64,000 nucleotides of DNA from Nicotiana tabacum (Eukaryota; Streptophyta; Magnoliopsida; Solanales; Solanaceae), in the NCBI RefSeq assembly GCF_000715075.1, contig NC_134096.1, positions 120,588,698-120,652,697 of the forward strand. Reading direction: 5' to 3'. The notes beneath the pieces are model-generated. The model was given only the letters and a program-made list of their open reading frames with translations. It did no database searches and was not told the DNA's origin. Shown here in pieces: positions 38,043-50,700 of the stretch. A program made the translations under genes and the position numbers. How positions within the stretch are numbered: the first letter of the stretch is position 1; each line of letters opens with the position of its first letter.

Positions 38043-39722
38043 AAATAACTGTTGTTAGAAGTTTCAATAATAAGATACCGTGAGGTTTTGATGAAGTACT
38101 ATAAAGTATGATCGTGCGCACATATATTTTTTTTTGTCTATTATTGAATTAAAAACTAAAATAATTAAATAAAATATCATACTTAGGAAAATAATTTAGA
38201 AAGAGGGGGATAAAATAGTGTGAGAAAATTTATACTTTGAACTAATCTAAAGAATATAATAAAGCAAGAAAATAATTGATAATTCAAAATAGTGTTGATA
38301 AAATTAAATATTCAAATATTATTGATAAATTAAATAGTATATGATGAAATATTAAAAATAAATGAAATTTTTATTTCATTGGAAAGAAAAATTATTTTCA
38401 TCTATATAAAGTATATTATAATGGAAGTAATGAACAAGATATAAAGTAAGTAGCAAGTTAATAAAAGGTCACATAATAGCGTAACAATATTAAGTGGTGG
38501 ATAACACAATAGCAATAGACGAGAAACAAAACAAAAAAAAGAGGAAAAATATGTAAACAAGTAATTTCAGTATAGGGATATAGAAGGATAAGAAAATTAA
38601 ATTTGATATGAGAAATCTTTTTGAATTATAATGAGAAAAGTCATACTATACGGACAATATCACATGACTGAAAACATAATAGATGGAACTAAAATTAAAA
38701 TAACCAATTAATAATGTCAAGCAACAAATTTAAAACATAAAGATATACTTTTAAATTTTCATGAAAAGTAAAAGTCACAATTCTATATTAAAAAGAAAAG
38801 GAAAGAATTTAATTGCTTATTGTACGTAATACTAAAATAATAATTAAATAAATATATTAGTAAATTTATGACTAACAATAAAGAACTTCTTTGTTTAAAC
38901 TCTGGCCTATTATCAAAACTACCGATTTAGAATAACAATATGACATTATTTATATCATAGATACAACACTATATAAAAAAATATAAATATTATTATAATA
39001 GTGTGTAAAGAGGAGAATAGAAATAATATGATGGTACATTACTTTAAATCTATCTATATAGAATAACAAAGGCAAAATCATATTAGGTTGACAAGTGGAA
39101 TACCCACAATTCTAACACATGTAAAAAATTAGGACAACTCTCCAAGATAATTGGAATTTCAAATTCAAACTACAAATCAACAAAATAAAGTTAAATTTAA
39201 AAAATATAAAAAACTTCCAATCCTCCCACGATTTTGTTTCCAATCCTCCCACGATTTTATTTTTGCAGTTATTCTTATTGATACACTTGCCTATTAAAAG
39301 CATAATTTCCTTCCCTTTATTTGGGCTGGCTGTTATTAAAAAAAGAAAGAATTCTCCCACTTTCTTAGTTGACCCTATTTTACTCAACAACTACCCTCTC
39401 AAATTTTCAATTACTTTTTTTATACATAAAAGTTTAAAAAAAAGGGTGAATAATTTTTCAGAGAATAATTCCAGTTATTTCAACAAAACAGTCGGCATCA
39501 AACGTGAAGTTATTTCATCAAATATCAAACAGTCGGTATCAAAATGGTCGGATTTTATCCCACGACTAATCGCGCTCCCAAACGTGGGCTTCCAACCAAA
39601 AATCCCTATTTTATCTACACATCCATAACTGCATGATTTATGCGCTTTATATTTTCAAAACCTTTTCAACTTCATATTTTATCTACTCAGTATACCAGTC
39701 TGATTACAATTGCTTTGCAAAT
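38043..39722. other. A/T-rich region, no gene seen
   Basis: Very A/T-rich sequence. A doubled 25-base word (CCAATCCTCCCACGATTTT) lies at about 39218-39260. TCTATCTATATAGAATAAC at 39049 might be a Helitron-like 5' end, which would place the RPA-like pseudogene inside that element, but this is weak. Confidence 0.4.
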
Positions 39723-41851
39723 ATGGCCACACAAGTTCATGATATCAAACAAATTTCAGGCAACTCGATGCAATGGAATCTCAAAGTTAGAGTCGTTCGA
39801 ATGTGGGTTATGCCGGATCGCTTTAAGCCGAAAATACCGTATTCAATTGAATTGGTTTTACAGGATTCTAAGGTAACATATTCAACTTTCTCATAATTTT
39901 AAACTTCGTAAAGTACTCGCATTCTATATGAAAATTCTTTCTTCCACGTTACTCAAATGTCTAAGAAGTTGCTCCAATAATTTTGACTTCCATATAAACA
40001 GATCTTTAAGTGATATGGAACCGACTGTGCCATTCTGTTTTTTGACTTCAAATCTTGAGGATAACTTTAGACATTGATTGTCCTAATATATACATATAAA
40101 CAATCAGTTAAGTTGTATCTTTGTACATAATAACAGAGGTATTGTTCAAAATAACAGAGGTATTGTTCAAAATATAAAACTCTGGCAAATATTAGATATT
40201 GGTTGCCTTGCTTAGACTATCATCGGATGAACATACAGAAACTACGCTTATATATGAAATATGTGTAGTACAAGTATTCCTCTTTCTGTCCATTAATGTT
40301 GGCTTCATAATTGATATAGAACAAACTGTAGCATTCTGGTTTTTGACATCAAATCTTGAGGACAACTTTAGGCAGTGATGAAAGTATATACGAGCTTATA
40401 ATTGTTGGCTTCATAATTGTGCACTAATAAGGAATCTAATTTTGTAGGGTGATCATATACATGCTTCAATCGGAAAGTATGATGTCAAGTTTTTTAGAAA
40501 CAAGATACATGAAATTCGCTTATATCGTATGAACTACTTTGTAGTCAGACCAAATAATTTGAAGTTGAGAACTACGACACACAACCTGAGGCTGATATTT
40601 ACTCAAAAGACATTTGTTGAGGAAACAAACTAATCCTTCATTTCATATGAACATCTTTAACTTGCGCCCTTTTGACCAACTAACAAATCAACATGATGTC
40701 GATGAGACAGAATTACTCGGTAATTCTTCTTTTCATTTTTAATGAACTAATGGTATTTGTAAAACTATGTGACTAAATTTTAAATTTATAGACGACCAAA
40801 GTGTCTTTATTAATGTTGTGCTTAAACATGATCAGTAAGTAATTCAAAAACAGAAACAATACTATGTGTTTATTAATCTTACCATGAAACGTATAGGAGG
40901 AACATGATTTTGGCAATCTTATGGAGCGAACTTGTGGATCAAATTCAACATCACTTGAATGAATCTACCGATGAGTCTTTGATTGTTATTTTCCCGCATA
41001 TGAAAGCTCAAAAATTTTGAGGTTTACCAGAAATTACATGTATTTTTGAATTTTAGTTTATAAAAAATTTTAAATTTCAAATTTATATTTATAGTTACCA
41101 ATTATAATATTTTTAACCTATGAAATTTGGTGTAGACTTCAATTGCGGATGCTGACTGTTCTTATCCAAGTGAACTGGACGATATTCTTTATAAAAAATT
41201 CATGTCCAAGGTTATTGTTAAGCAAGAGAATATTGAGTCACAGGTCGAAGTCTACAAAGTTCTTAAGCTTACTGATGATGATGACCTTCTAAAGGAATAC
41301 AACCACAGTTTATTCGAAGACACTATCACTGTAAATATTTTTTACTCACAAACCTCCTCATACAAAATTTAGGTATAAATACTTTTGCACTCAGAGGATG
41401 AATGTTCTTTTTTCTTTCTGTTTAGCAGGATCCATAATTTTTTGATGGACAAAGCTCAAGTGGAGATAAGCTTTTCGGGGTAAATTTCATGAAATTTAAA
41501 CTTTTACAGCATTATTTATTTAGTTAACAATATTAGTCAAAATTATGCAACTAACAACAGTATTGCTCTCCAACTGCTATTAAATTTATTTATTTTTGGA
41601 AGGATCTTATGGCCGAAACTCAGCTGAAGTCTGTTTTGCAAACTCCCATCAAGAAAAGCGTATCAGAAAGTGGATCGTCCGTGTGAGAAGATGATAATGC
41701 TTGCAATGCAAAAATATCTCCTTTGAAGACGTATGACAAGAAGACTAGATCCGCTAATAAGGCATCAGCAGTAGGACCAGATGACGACTTCAATTCTCAA
41801 CTCTCTAGCAACAAGGTTCGCAGAGTCGTTAAGAAAGAAAAGAATCTCTGA
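39723..41851 (+). pseudogene. RPA70 (replication protein A large subunit)-like gene, broken
   Basis: Exons inferred from splice sites: 39723-39872, 40448-40719, 40792-40834, 40897-41020, 41136-41330, 41429-41479, 41603-41851. The first two encode an OB-fold of the plant DUF223 type (HDIKQISGNSMQWNLKVRVVR, IELVLQDSKGDHIHASIGK, RNFVV-like YFVVRPNN). Exons 2-4 carry pieces of a second OB-fold (DQLTNQHDVDETELL, FINVVLKH, ILAILWSELVDQIQHHLNE). The last exon ends in a basic tail (QLSSNKVRRVVKKEKNL). Breaks are a one-base insertion near 40625 and stops at 41018, about 41435 and about 41685. The C-terminal zinc-finger region looks shortened. Such genes bind single-stranded DNA; many plant copies were carried by Helitrons, which I suspect here. 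Confidence 0.78.
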
Positions 41852-43154
41852 TTGGTTTTACTGAAATGCCTCTAGCTATGCAATTATATATTTTGTAGTT
41901 ATGTCGAATGAACGTGCTGCTGCTGATATGTGATATGGTGAAATGACTCTACCTATGCAACTTCATATTATCTTTATTAATCATGAATTTAATTATTACT
42001 TATGTCGAATGAATGTGCTGTTGTTGCCTTAGAGATTTGCTATCTGCTTCATTATTGGTTGTGCTTTCATTTTTTGGCTCATTCTTTGCTGTCAGAAAAT
42101 TTTCTATCTGCCTTATATGTAATCTCCGCAGAGCACTTTGTGCACTTCAAGTAGAATTAGAACATTTCTATTAAGCATTTAGTAGCTAATCAGATACCAA
42201 AGCATGTAAAAGATCATTTCTTTTACTATTGGCAAAGCAGAATGGGGAGCAACTGTTGTTAGGAACTTGCAACCAACACTCAGATATTGATTTCTCAATA
42301 TTTTTTTCAAGAACTAAATGCAATTAAGTGTGTAGAATATGTCATATCCAGAGCATATGTGCTGCTCAAAGGAGCAGTTAGCTGCAATTGCTAAAATTAT
42401 TCATTAACAAAAGGAATAAAGTATCAAGATAATTTCCATAACTTAGATCAAATTATTTCTGCTTTATACGTTTTTTCTGTTAGTCGTGATAATTTTTTTT
42501 TTCCGTCCACTTAATAATCTTAATTGAAGAGCAGAATGAGATAGAGTTAGCCAGCAAAATCATGCGTTACACACCAAAATACAATTATAGTTGAGTTTGA
42601 AGAGACAAAGAGCAAGAGGAAAAGAAGATGCAAAAGAGCGACAAGTAAAACTTTATTAGTTGTCATTATCCGTCCTCTCACGCATACTCTACACAGAAAA
42701 TGTTTGAATGTAGTGGCAAGTTTAGGATGACAAAGAGTTCCATGAAACAAGCATTCGCGAAAAAGATATCATGATGTCCATACCACGAATTTTTATCGCA
42801 TACTACGATACTTGGTGCGACACGTTAACATAATTACAATTGGTAGTCAACAGCTTCAAATGAAAGGAAACATTGGCTTCCTTTAGTTAACCAATTCAAT
42901 TCAGAGAGCTTTCATTGAGATGATAAACCAAATTCTAGAGCTCTGCCTGTGCACCTTCTTAACTGCAAATAGAACCAAACTCAGTACAAAATCAGCTCGA
43001 AGTACTAAAATTTGGTCAATTATTTCATGTTACTTTGGCTGGATTTTTTGTAATCCACAGATTATGCTTCAATCGTTCAAAATTAGCATATTCACAATAA
43101 GCAAAAGATCAACAATCCTACCACAAAGAAGAACCTTTTTCAGAAAACAACATA

Positions 43155-43235
43155 AATTACTCTCTCCATCTCAATTTATCAATTTATGTGATACACCTTC
43201 TATTTTTAGTCGGTCCCAAGAAAAATATCATGCTT
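43155..43235 (+). repeat. Stowaway-like MITE remnant
   Basis: CTCTCTCCATCTCAATTTAT followed by TTATGTGATACACCTTC and TTTAGTCGGTCCCAAG resembles the widespread CTCCCTCCGTCTCA-ended repeats of plants. Only one end is visible. Confidence 0.4.
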
Positions 43236-43888
43236 CTTTAGGTTCCAAAATAAAGATGCTAAATACCTTCAAGAATTGAAGAGCCTTCCTATCTTCTTCT
43301 TGCTTCCAATCATCATGCTTCGCAATTTCAACATTTCCATAAAAAGGAAACTAAATCAACTCAAATTAATCTCTGCAGAGCACTTTGTGCATTTGAAGTT
43401 GAATCAGAACATTTCTATTCCTCAGTAGTCTGCATAAATTGAGATGTAATTATGTAGATTAGCGTTTATACATCACAACAACAACAAAGGGAAATCACGT
43501 TAGGCACAAAAAATAAAAAGGGACGTTACTCTTGATGAGCAGATTACTTCAATTTAACTAACAAAGGTAGTCAAAAAATAGGCCAAGAATTACTATATAA
43601 TCTGAAAAGGATAGGGGACAAGTATTCCAAAAATATCAACTCGGACGTCGCTGGAATCAATAGAATACATTAGATTTGTAAGTCCATGTGAGGCAAGGCA
43701 CTCTCAGATTCTTTATACCCTTTAAACACACTTATGACACCGGTGGCTAATACCTTCTCGAGACTATCGAACCTGAAATCCACTTTCCAACCTGAAGCAT
43801 GAATGTAGAGTTATCAAATGATATTGAAAAAAAAACCATGAAAAAAAATAAACCATATAGCCAATAAAGCCTATACAAAGTGGAAGAT

Positions 43889-43932
43889 CATTCTGTCCAA
43901 ATCCAACCATTTTCATGGATTTGGACAGAATG
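43889..43932. repeat. Perfect 17-bp inverted repeat, 10-base loop
   Basis: CATTCTGTCCAAATCCA at 43889-43905 and its exact complement at 43916-43932 flank ACCATTTTCA. It lies 36 bases before the isolated LTR. It could be a hairpin, a decayed MITE or a small-RNA precursor; nothing distinguishes these here. Confidence 0.9.
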
Positions 43933-43968
43933 GTATATGTGTAAAATTTCCCACGGAATTATTAAAGC

Positions 43969-46696
43969 TGTAACGACCCGACCGGTCGTTTTGACTATTG
44001 CAATCCTGTTCCCCCATTTACTGCTTAAATTGTGAATTACAGTTGTTATTTGGCTTGGCGGGGTAATTGGTTTGGGTCCGGTGAGGTTTTGAAATGATTT
44101 GGAGCGCTTAGTTCTAAGGTTTAGAATTTAAGTTGAAAAAGTTGACCGGATATTGACTTATGTGTAACGACAGTTTGCTAAGGAAATTAAGGTTTGGTGG
44201 TGCCGAGGTAGATCAATTAGTACAAAGATTATAGAAATTTTTCGGACTTTTTGGGTTGAACAATGCACCGATGTGTAAAGGAAAATTTTGTCGGAAAAAG
44301 GTCATTTTTGCGACCAATATGCGGTCGCAGCATCATTCTGCAGACCGCATAATGGTCGCAAAGTGGATCAGGAGAGGGGCAAGAATTGAGGAAAATCTGC
44401 GGTGCACTATGCGATCGCATACCTGTTTTGCGGTGCATTATGCAACCGCAGAATAAGTATGCGGGCCGCATAATGATCGCAGACCGGGTCAGTAACGCCC
44501 AGCTTTAGAGGCCAAATTATGCGGCGGATATGCGGACCGCATACCTGTTATGCGATCGCATAACTGCGTCGGAGCTTCCATTCTTTCTAATTTTTGACCC
44601 GACCCAACTTCGATTTATATCCCTTGAAACTCATTTTTGAGCCAAAATCTGATATTTTAGATAGAGGTGAGAGCATTTTAGAGAGAAAAAGTGAAGACTT
44701 AGTCATTTATCCACCAATTCTTGTTCAAGGTTTGAAGATTTCACAAGGATCTTGCTAGGGCTTCAAAGAGATAAGAATTTCTTTCCTCAATCCTTCAATT
44801 TCGGGTTTAGAGTAAAAATGAGTGATTAATAGTATGATTCTTGAGTATAAGAGTATTATGTATACATACCAATAAGGTTGTGAAAAGATTGTTAAGTTCA
44901 AATGGGTAAGGATTGGGTTGAAAATGGTAGAAATGTTCATAGATTTTAATTGAAGATTTGAGGGTCGAGTTGGTGTCGGATTTTGGTGAAATTTATATGG
45001 TTGGACTCGTGGTTGGATGCGCATTCATATTCTATAACTTTTGTCGGGTTCCTATATGTGGTCCCCACGGGCAAATTTCGAATTAATTTCAGATTTTATT
45101 AGAAAATTAGTATCTCCTTATGAAATTAATTACAATAATTGGTATTGACTGAATCGAATGAATTGTGTCTAGATGTGAGACTTTCGGAGACCAATTCTCG
45201 TGGAAAGGGCATAGCGAAATAAAGAATTACACGGGTTGTAAGTAACAGTTATAAATCTGGTCCTGAGGGTATGAAGCCCCGGATTTTGGTATCATGTGAT
45301 TATTTTGGAGGTGACGCACATGCTAGGTGATGGGCGTGTGGGCGTGCACCGAGGGGATTGTGACTTGGTCAGTCCCGAAAAAATATAAAGTTAAATAATT
45401 TGTTGTTAGCTATATGCTCTCTATGTGATAGTACTGTTGGGACCCGCAGAGGTCGCGTACTTGTTGAATTGCCTGTTAAATGCTATATTTACTCAGTCTC
45501 AATTTTTACTTGTATATTTTATCTCAGTCTCTGTTATTATTACTATTGATACATCATATCATTGTTGTTTGGGCTGATTTCATGATTATTGAGAGCCCGA
45601 GATACTAGAGAGATTTATGACTGAGTGAGGCCGAGGGCCTGATTGTGAAATATTGATACTATAGCACGTGAGTTGTTCGTGCAGCACGTGAGTTGGCCGT
45701 GCAGATCCTTATATTATACTATAGCATGTGAGTTGGCCGTGCAGTACGTGAGTTGGCCGTGCAGATCCTTATATTATACTATAGCATGTGAGTTGGCCGT
45801 GCAATACGTGAGTTGGCCGTGCAACACGTGAGTTGGCCGTGCGGATCCTTATATTATATTATAGCACGTGAGTTGGCCGTGCAAATCAGATATTTATATT
45901 ATGGCACGTGAGTTGTCCTTGCAACACGTGAGTTGTCCGTGCAGATTATAGCGCTTGGGCTGTAGGAGCCCCTCCGGAGTCTGTACACCCTCAGTGAGCT
46001 CGTGTACCCATTGAGTGTGAGTGCTGAGGGTGGGGAGCCCAGTGGGTGATTGTTGTCATAAGAGGCTGCACTTGTTTTTCATTGGTTGATGCACTTAGGT
46101 TCTATCCGTTATTGTTGTAAAATCTCTGAAAGATTTTATATTCGGATTACATGAAATTGAATTGTATAAAAATTGATTTGACTTAAATTGCTGGATTTGA
46201 AAGCATGTCTATTCTTTGTTGGAATTACTGAAAGTGAACTATAACTGTGTAGCTCGTCTTTATCTTCAGTTCCTTAGTTATTATTGTTACTTACTGAGTT
46301 GGTTGTACTCATACTGCACCCTGCACTTCGTGTGCAGATCCAGGTGTTCCCAGTTATAGTAGGTGTTGATTCTTCCGTACAGTTGATTTTTCGGAGGTTT
46401 AGAGGTACCTGCCGTATTTTGCAGACCCTGTCTCTCCTTCCCTTTCTCTGTATCACTATATTTTGGTCTTAGACTATTGTAGACCGTACTTTTCCAGACT
46501 TGTATTCATATTAGATGCTCATGTACTTAGTGACACCAGGTTTTGGGGAGGGTTCATATCAGTATTTGTGGGATTTCGTATTGTATTTAAATATTATACT
46601 TTCAAACTTAAAAGAAATGGTAGTTTATTGATATTATCGGCTTGCCTAGTATCGAGATAGGCACCATCATGACGGGTGAGATTTTGGGTCATGCCA
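43969..46696 (+). repeat. Isolated LTR of the E1 family (2728 bp)
   Basis: TGTAACGACCCGACCGGTCG at the start and GGGTCATGCCA at the end. It is homologous to the E1 LTR on the opposite strand, including GGGGTAATTGGTT, GTCCGGTGAGG and GGAGCCCCTCCGGAGTCTG. It carries a CpG cluster (44290-44575; TATGCGGTCGCA-type words) and a hairpin array (45660-45945). A primer site (TGGTATCAGAAC, 46700-46711) and leader follow, so it is the 5' part of a deleted element and not a solo LTR. Confidence 0.88.
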
Positions 46697-46889
46697 AGTT
46701 GGTATCAGAACCTAGGTTACATAGGTCTCACGAGTCATGAGCAGGTTTAGTAGAGTCTTGCGGATCGGTACGGAGACGTTTGTACTTATCTTCGAGAGGC
46801 TGCAGAACCCTTTTGGAAATTCCACATTCTTGAATTCTTATCGTGTCGTACGACCTCGGCAGAAATCGTGCTTAATAATAATAATAATT
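46697..46889 (+). other. Primer site and leader of the deleted E1-family element, with AAT-repeat junction
   Basis: TGGTATCAGAAC (46700-46711), then GTAGAGTCTTGCGGATCGG and CTTCGAGAGGCTGCAG as in the other leaders. Similarity ends near 46872 in a short (AAT)n run (46873-46889), after which E3's LTR begins. gag-pol and the 3' LTR are gone. Confidence 0.75.
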
Positions 46890-47606
46890 ATACGATACTT
46901 GGACAGTTTATTGCAGCTTGTAAAGCTATTTGATAAATTGGAAATTTATTGAAATTGAATTGCAGCTTGTAAAGCTATTTGATAAATTGGAATTTTTATT
47001 GAAATCGAAGGATTTAATTAATAGATTGGAAATTGTTGCATTTGAAGGATTTTTTAATTATTTCTGCTAATTGAATAAAATTATTGTTAACTTTGTGAAT
47101 CATGCTGATTTGAATAATTATAATTTATTCCATTTATTATTGTTAACCCTTAGTGAGTGTCAAAGTCGGCCATCTCGTCTCTACCACTTCGAGATTAGGC
47201 TTGATACTTACTGGGTACATGTTGTTTACGTACTCATGCTACACTCGCTGCACTTTTTGTGCAGGATCTGAAACAGATACTAGTGGAGGACCTATCATCG
47301 CACATCTTCGTTATCGAGGGGCATAGTGGTGAGCTGCTTTTCTGAGCCGTCCTGCAGCTACCAGTGCCTCTTCTTGTATTTTTAATTATGTCTATTTTCA
47401 TTTCAGACAGTATTTGGAGTTTTGTATAATCTACTAGATGCTCATACACTTGTGACACCAGGTCTTGGCACACACATTGGTAGAATTTGGTGTCTTATAT
47501 TTTTCTTGGATTTAAATTTTATCGATATATGTTTAATTTATTAGTTGGCTTGCCTAGCTATATTGTTGGGCGCCATCACAACCTATAGGTGAAATTGGGT
47601 CGTGAC
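46890..47606 (+). repeat. E3 5' LTR, 3' part only
   Basis: It ends GAAATTGGGTCGTGAC before the primer site. It shares ACTTACTGGGTAC and GTGCAG landmarks with the ends of the other LTRs. A 49-bp tandem duplication (TTGCAGCTTGTAAAGC units at 46911 and 46960) lies near its broken left end. Confidence 0.8.
46911..47009. repeat. 49-bp tandem duplication
   Basis: Two adjacent copies beginning TTGCAGCTTGTAAAGCTATT at 46911 and 46960, differing at only two or three positions, so the duplication is recent. It is next to the junction between the two LTR elements. Confidence 0.9.
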
Positions 47607-47610
47607 TATA

Positions 47611-47622
47611 TGGCATCAGAGC
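47611..47622 (+). other. E3 primer-binding site
   Basis: TGGCATCAGAGC, one base from the initiator tRNA-Met complement, four bases after the LTR end. Confidence 0.8.
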
Positions 47623-47798
47623 ACTAGGTTCACGTAGGTCTCACAAGTTAGGAGCAGACCTAATAGAGTCTTGTGGATCGGTACAGAGACGTGTGTACTT
47701 ATCTTCGAGAGGCTATAGGGTGTTAGGAAACTACATTTCTTCATATTCCATCGTGCAATTAATGTAGTACTAAATATCCTTCTCTTATTCTCTCACAG

Positions 47799-50700
47799 AT
47801 GGTGAGAACGCGCTCTAATGAGGTTCCAGACCAGGGAAGAGCTACTCCCCCAGTTGCTAGAGGCCGAGGGAGGGCTCTAGCCCGTGGTAGAGGGCGAGGA
47901 CGTCCCGGAACTGTTCAAGTTATGCCGCCAGTAGGTCCAGCAGAGAACCCCATTGTTGAGGAATAGGATGAGATGCCTGTGGCAGAGCCAGCTCCGGTGG
48001 ATTTCACATCTGCACCGAGATTTTAGGATGTCATGGGTCGTATGTTGCGGTTCATGGACAATATGACTCAGGACGGTTTATTTTCGGCAGACCCAGACAC
48101 ACCTCAAGCGGGCGGGGGAGCACAGACCTCTACCGCACAGGCTCATGGACATGTAACTGTTGTATATCAGACCCAGGGTGCACTACCCGTGGGTGGAGCC
48201 CAGCCAGTGGCAACAGCTACACCTGAGCCCAGGCCAGCTGCAGCCGCTGATCCTCAGAAACTATTGGACAGATGGACTAGACTACATCCTCCTGTCTTTG
48301 GGAGTGAGTGACATGAGGATCCCCAGGATTTCATTGTTCGGTGCAAGGATATACTATACAACATGAGGATATTGGAGTTTCATGGGGTAGAATTTGCTAC
48401 TTTTCAGCTAGAGGGCAGAGCCCGTAGATGGTGGCAGTCTTATGTTCTTGACAGACCAACAGATTCTCCTCCCATGACTTGGGATAGGTTCACCCATATC
48501 TTCCTCGACATGTATATTCCACCCTCTCATAGGGAAGAGTTACGGTTTCAGTTTGAGCAGCTCCAGCTGGGACAGATGTTAGTGACCGATTATAAGGCGA
48601 GGTTCTCTGAATTATCTCGCCATGCACTTATGATACTCCCTACTGAGGCGGAGAGAGTACGGAGGTTTGTAGCTAGTTTACATACTGGCATTCATGCCAC
48701 TATGTCTCGAGAGGTTGAGATGGGTACTTCTTATGAGCTAGTCGTGGAGATAGCTCGGAGGATTGAGGATGTACGTCAGCGTAGCCGAGAGCAGGTTACT
48801 AGAGATAAGCAGTTTAGGTATTCTGGAGATTTCAGAGATGCTCTGTTTGGGGGCAGAGGTCGGTTCGTGAGAGGGCAGTCCAGTAGGCCCCCATATCCAG
48901 CACCACCGCCTCCTCGAGGTGCTCTAGTGCGACCCTATCTTAGTGCTATACCAGAGAGTTTTTATCGCCCACCAGCTATTCAGGGTTGTTCTAGTGGGTA
49001 TTCAGGTCACCAGGGCCAGACTTCTAGTCAGCAGCTTATCGCACCGAAAAGTTGTTACAAGTGCGGGGATCCTAGTCACATACAGAGATTCTGCCCCAGA
49101 CTGTGGGGTAGACCAGTGCAGCAGGGTCAGCAGCCTATGATTACCGCACCAGTTGCTCCACCAGTAGTCCGACCACCAAGAGGTGGAGGACAGGTGGGTA
49201 GGGTCCGTCCTAGAGGTGGAGGTCAGCCAGGCGGAGGCCAGCCAGTTGGCGCTCCATCTCGGTTCTATGCTTTTCCGGCCAGACCAGATGCAGAGGCCCC
49301 AGATGTTGTGATTACATGTATTATTTCTGTTTGCAACAAAGATGCCTCAGTATTATTTGATCCAGGATCTACGTATTCATATGTTTCATCTCTATTTGCT
49401 CCATACCTGGGTGTTTCTCGTGAGTCCTTGAGTACTCCTGTTTATGTGTCCACTCCTGTGGGCGATTCGGTTATTATGAACCATATCTACCAGTCCTGTA
49501 TTATTACATTCTGTGGTTACGAAACTAGAGCAGATCTCCTATTGCTTGAGATGACCGATTTTGAAATTATTCTGGGCATGGACTGGTTATCTCCATATCA
49601 TGTTATTCTAGATTGTCATGCCAAGACTGTTACCTTGGCTATTCCAGCATTGCCTAAGCTGGAGTGGAAGGGTTCGTCTGTTAGTTCATTTAATCGAGTT
49701 ATTTCTTTTATAAAGGCTCAAAACATGGTTAAGAAGTGTTGTTTGGCTTATCTAGCCTATGTTCAGGATACTACTGTAGAGACTCCGACTATTGATTCAG
49801 TGCCTGTAGTTCGGGAGTTCTCTAATGTATTTCCTTCATATCTTTCAGGTATGCTACCATATCGTGATATTGATTTATGTATTGACTTGGCTCCAGATAC
49901 CCAGCCTATATCTATCCCACCGTATTGCATGGCTCCGAAAGAATTGAAAGAACAACTTGAGGAGTTACTAGCCAAAGGGTTCGTCAGACCGAGTGTATCG
50001 CCTTGGGGTGCACCGATATTATTTGTGAAGAAGAAGGATGGAACAATGCGGATGTGTATTGATTACCGCTAATTGAACAAAGTCACTATTAAGAACAAGT
50101 ACTCATTGCCGCATATTAATGATCTATTTGACCAGTTGCAGGGTGCTAGGGTGTTCTCTAAGATCGACTTGAGGTCGGGGTACCATCAGTTGAAGATTCG
50201 GGATTCAGATGTTCCGAAGACTACTTTTCGGACTAGATATGGTCATTATGAGTTTCTGGTGATGTCCTTCGGTTTAACTAACGCCCCGGAAGCATTTATG
50301 GATCTGATGAACATGGTATTTAGGCCATATATTGATTCGTTTGTCATTGTATTTATTGATGACATTTTGATTTACTCGCGCAGTAAGGAGGAGCACGAGC
50401 AACATATAAGAGTGGTGCTTCAGACATTGCGGGAACAAAAGCTATATGCTAAGTTCTCCAAATGTGAGTTCTGGCTAGAGTCTGTAGCATTTTTGGGACA
50501 TATTGTATCGGGCGAAGTTATTAGAGTTGATCCCAAAAAGATTGAGGCAATTCAGAATTGGCATCGTCCCACTTCAGTGACTGAGATCAGGAGTTTTTTG
50601 GGTTTAGCAGGTTATTATCGTCGGTTCGTTGAGGGTTTTTCATCTATTGCAGTACCTTTGACCAAATTAACCCAGAAGGGAGCTCCGTTTCGATGGTTCA

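Larger units (their letters stand above)
41852..43968. other. Region without recognised gene
   Basis: A 52-bp direct repeat occurs at 42121-42172 and 43368-43419 (GCAGAGCACTTTGTGCA...). A remnant resembling the common Stowaway-type MITE end lies at about 43155-43235. A strong inverted repeat lies at 43889-43932. Otherwise only short, unconvincing frames. Confidence 0.5.

Noticed and set aside
42920..43279. 119-codon frame
   Set aside because: No recognised domain; it overlaps a MITE-like remnant and low-complexity sequence.
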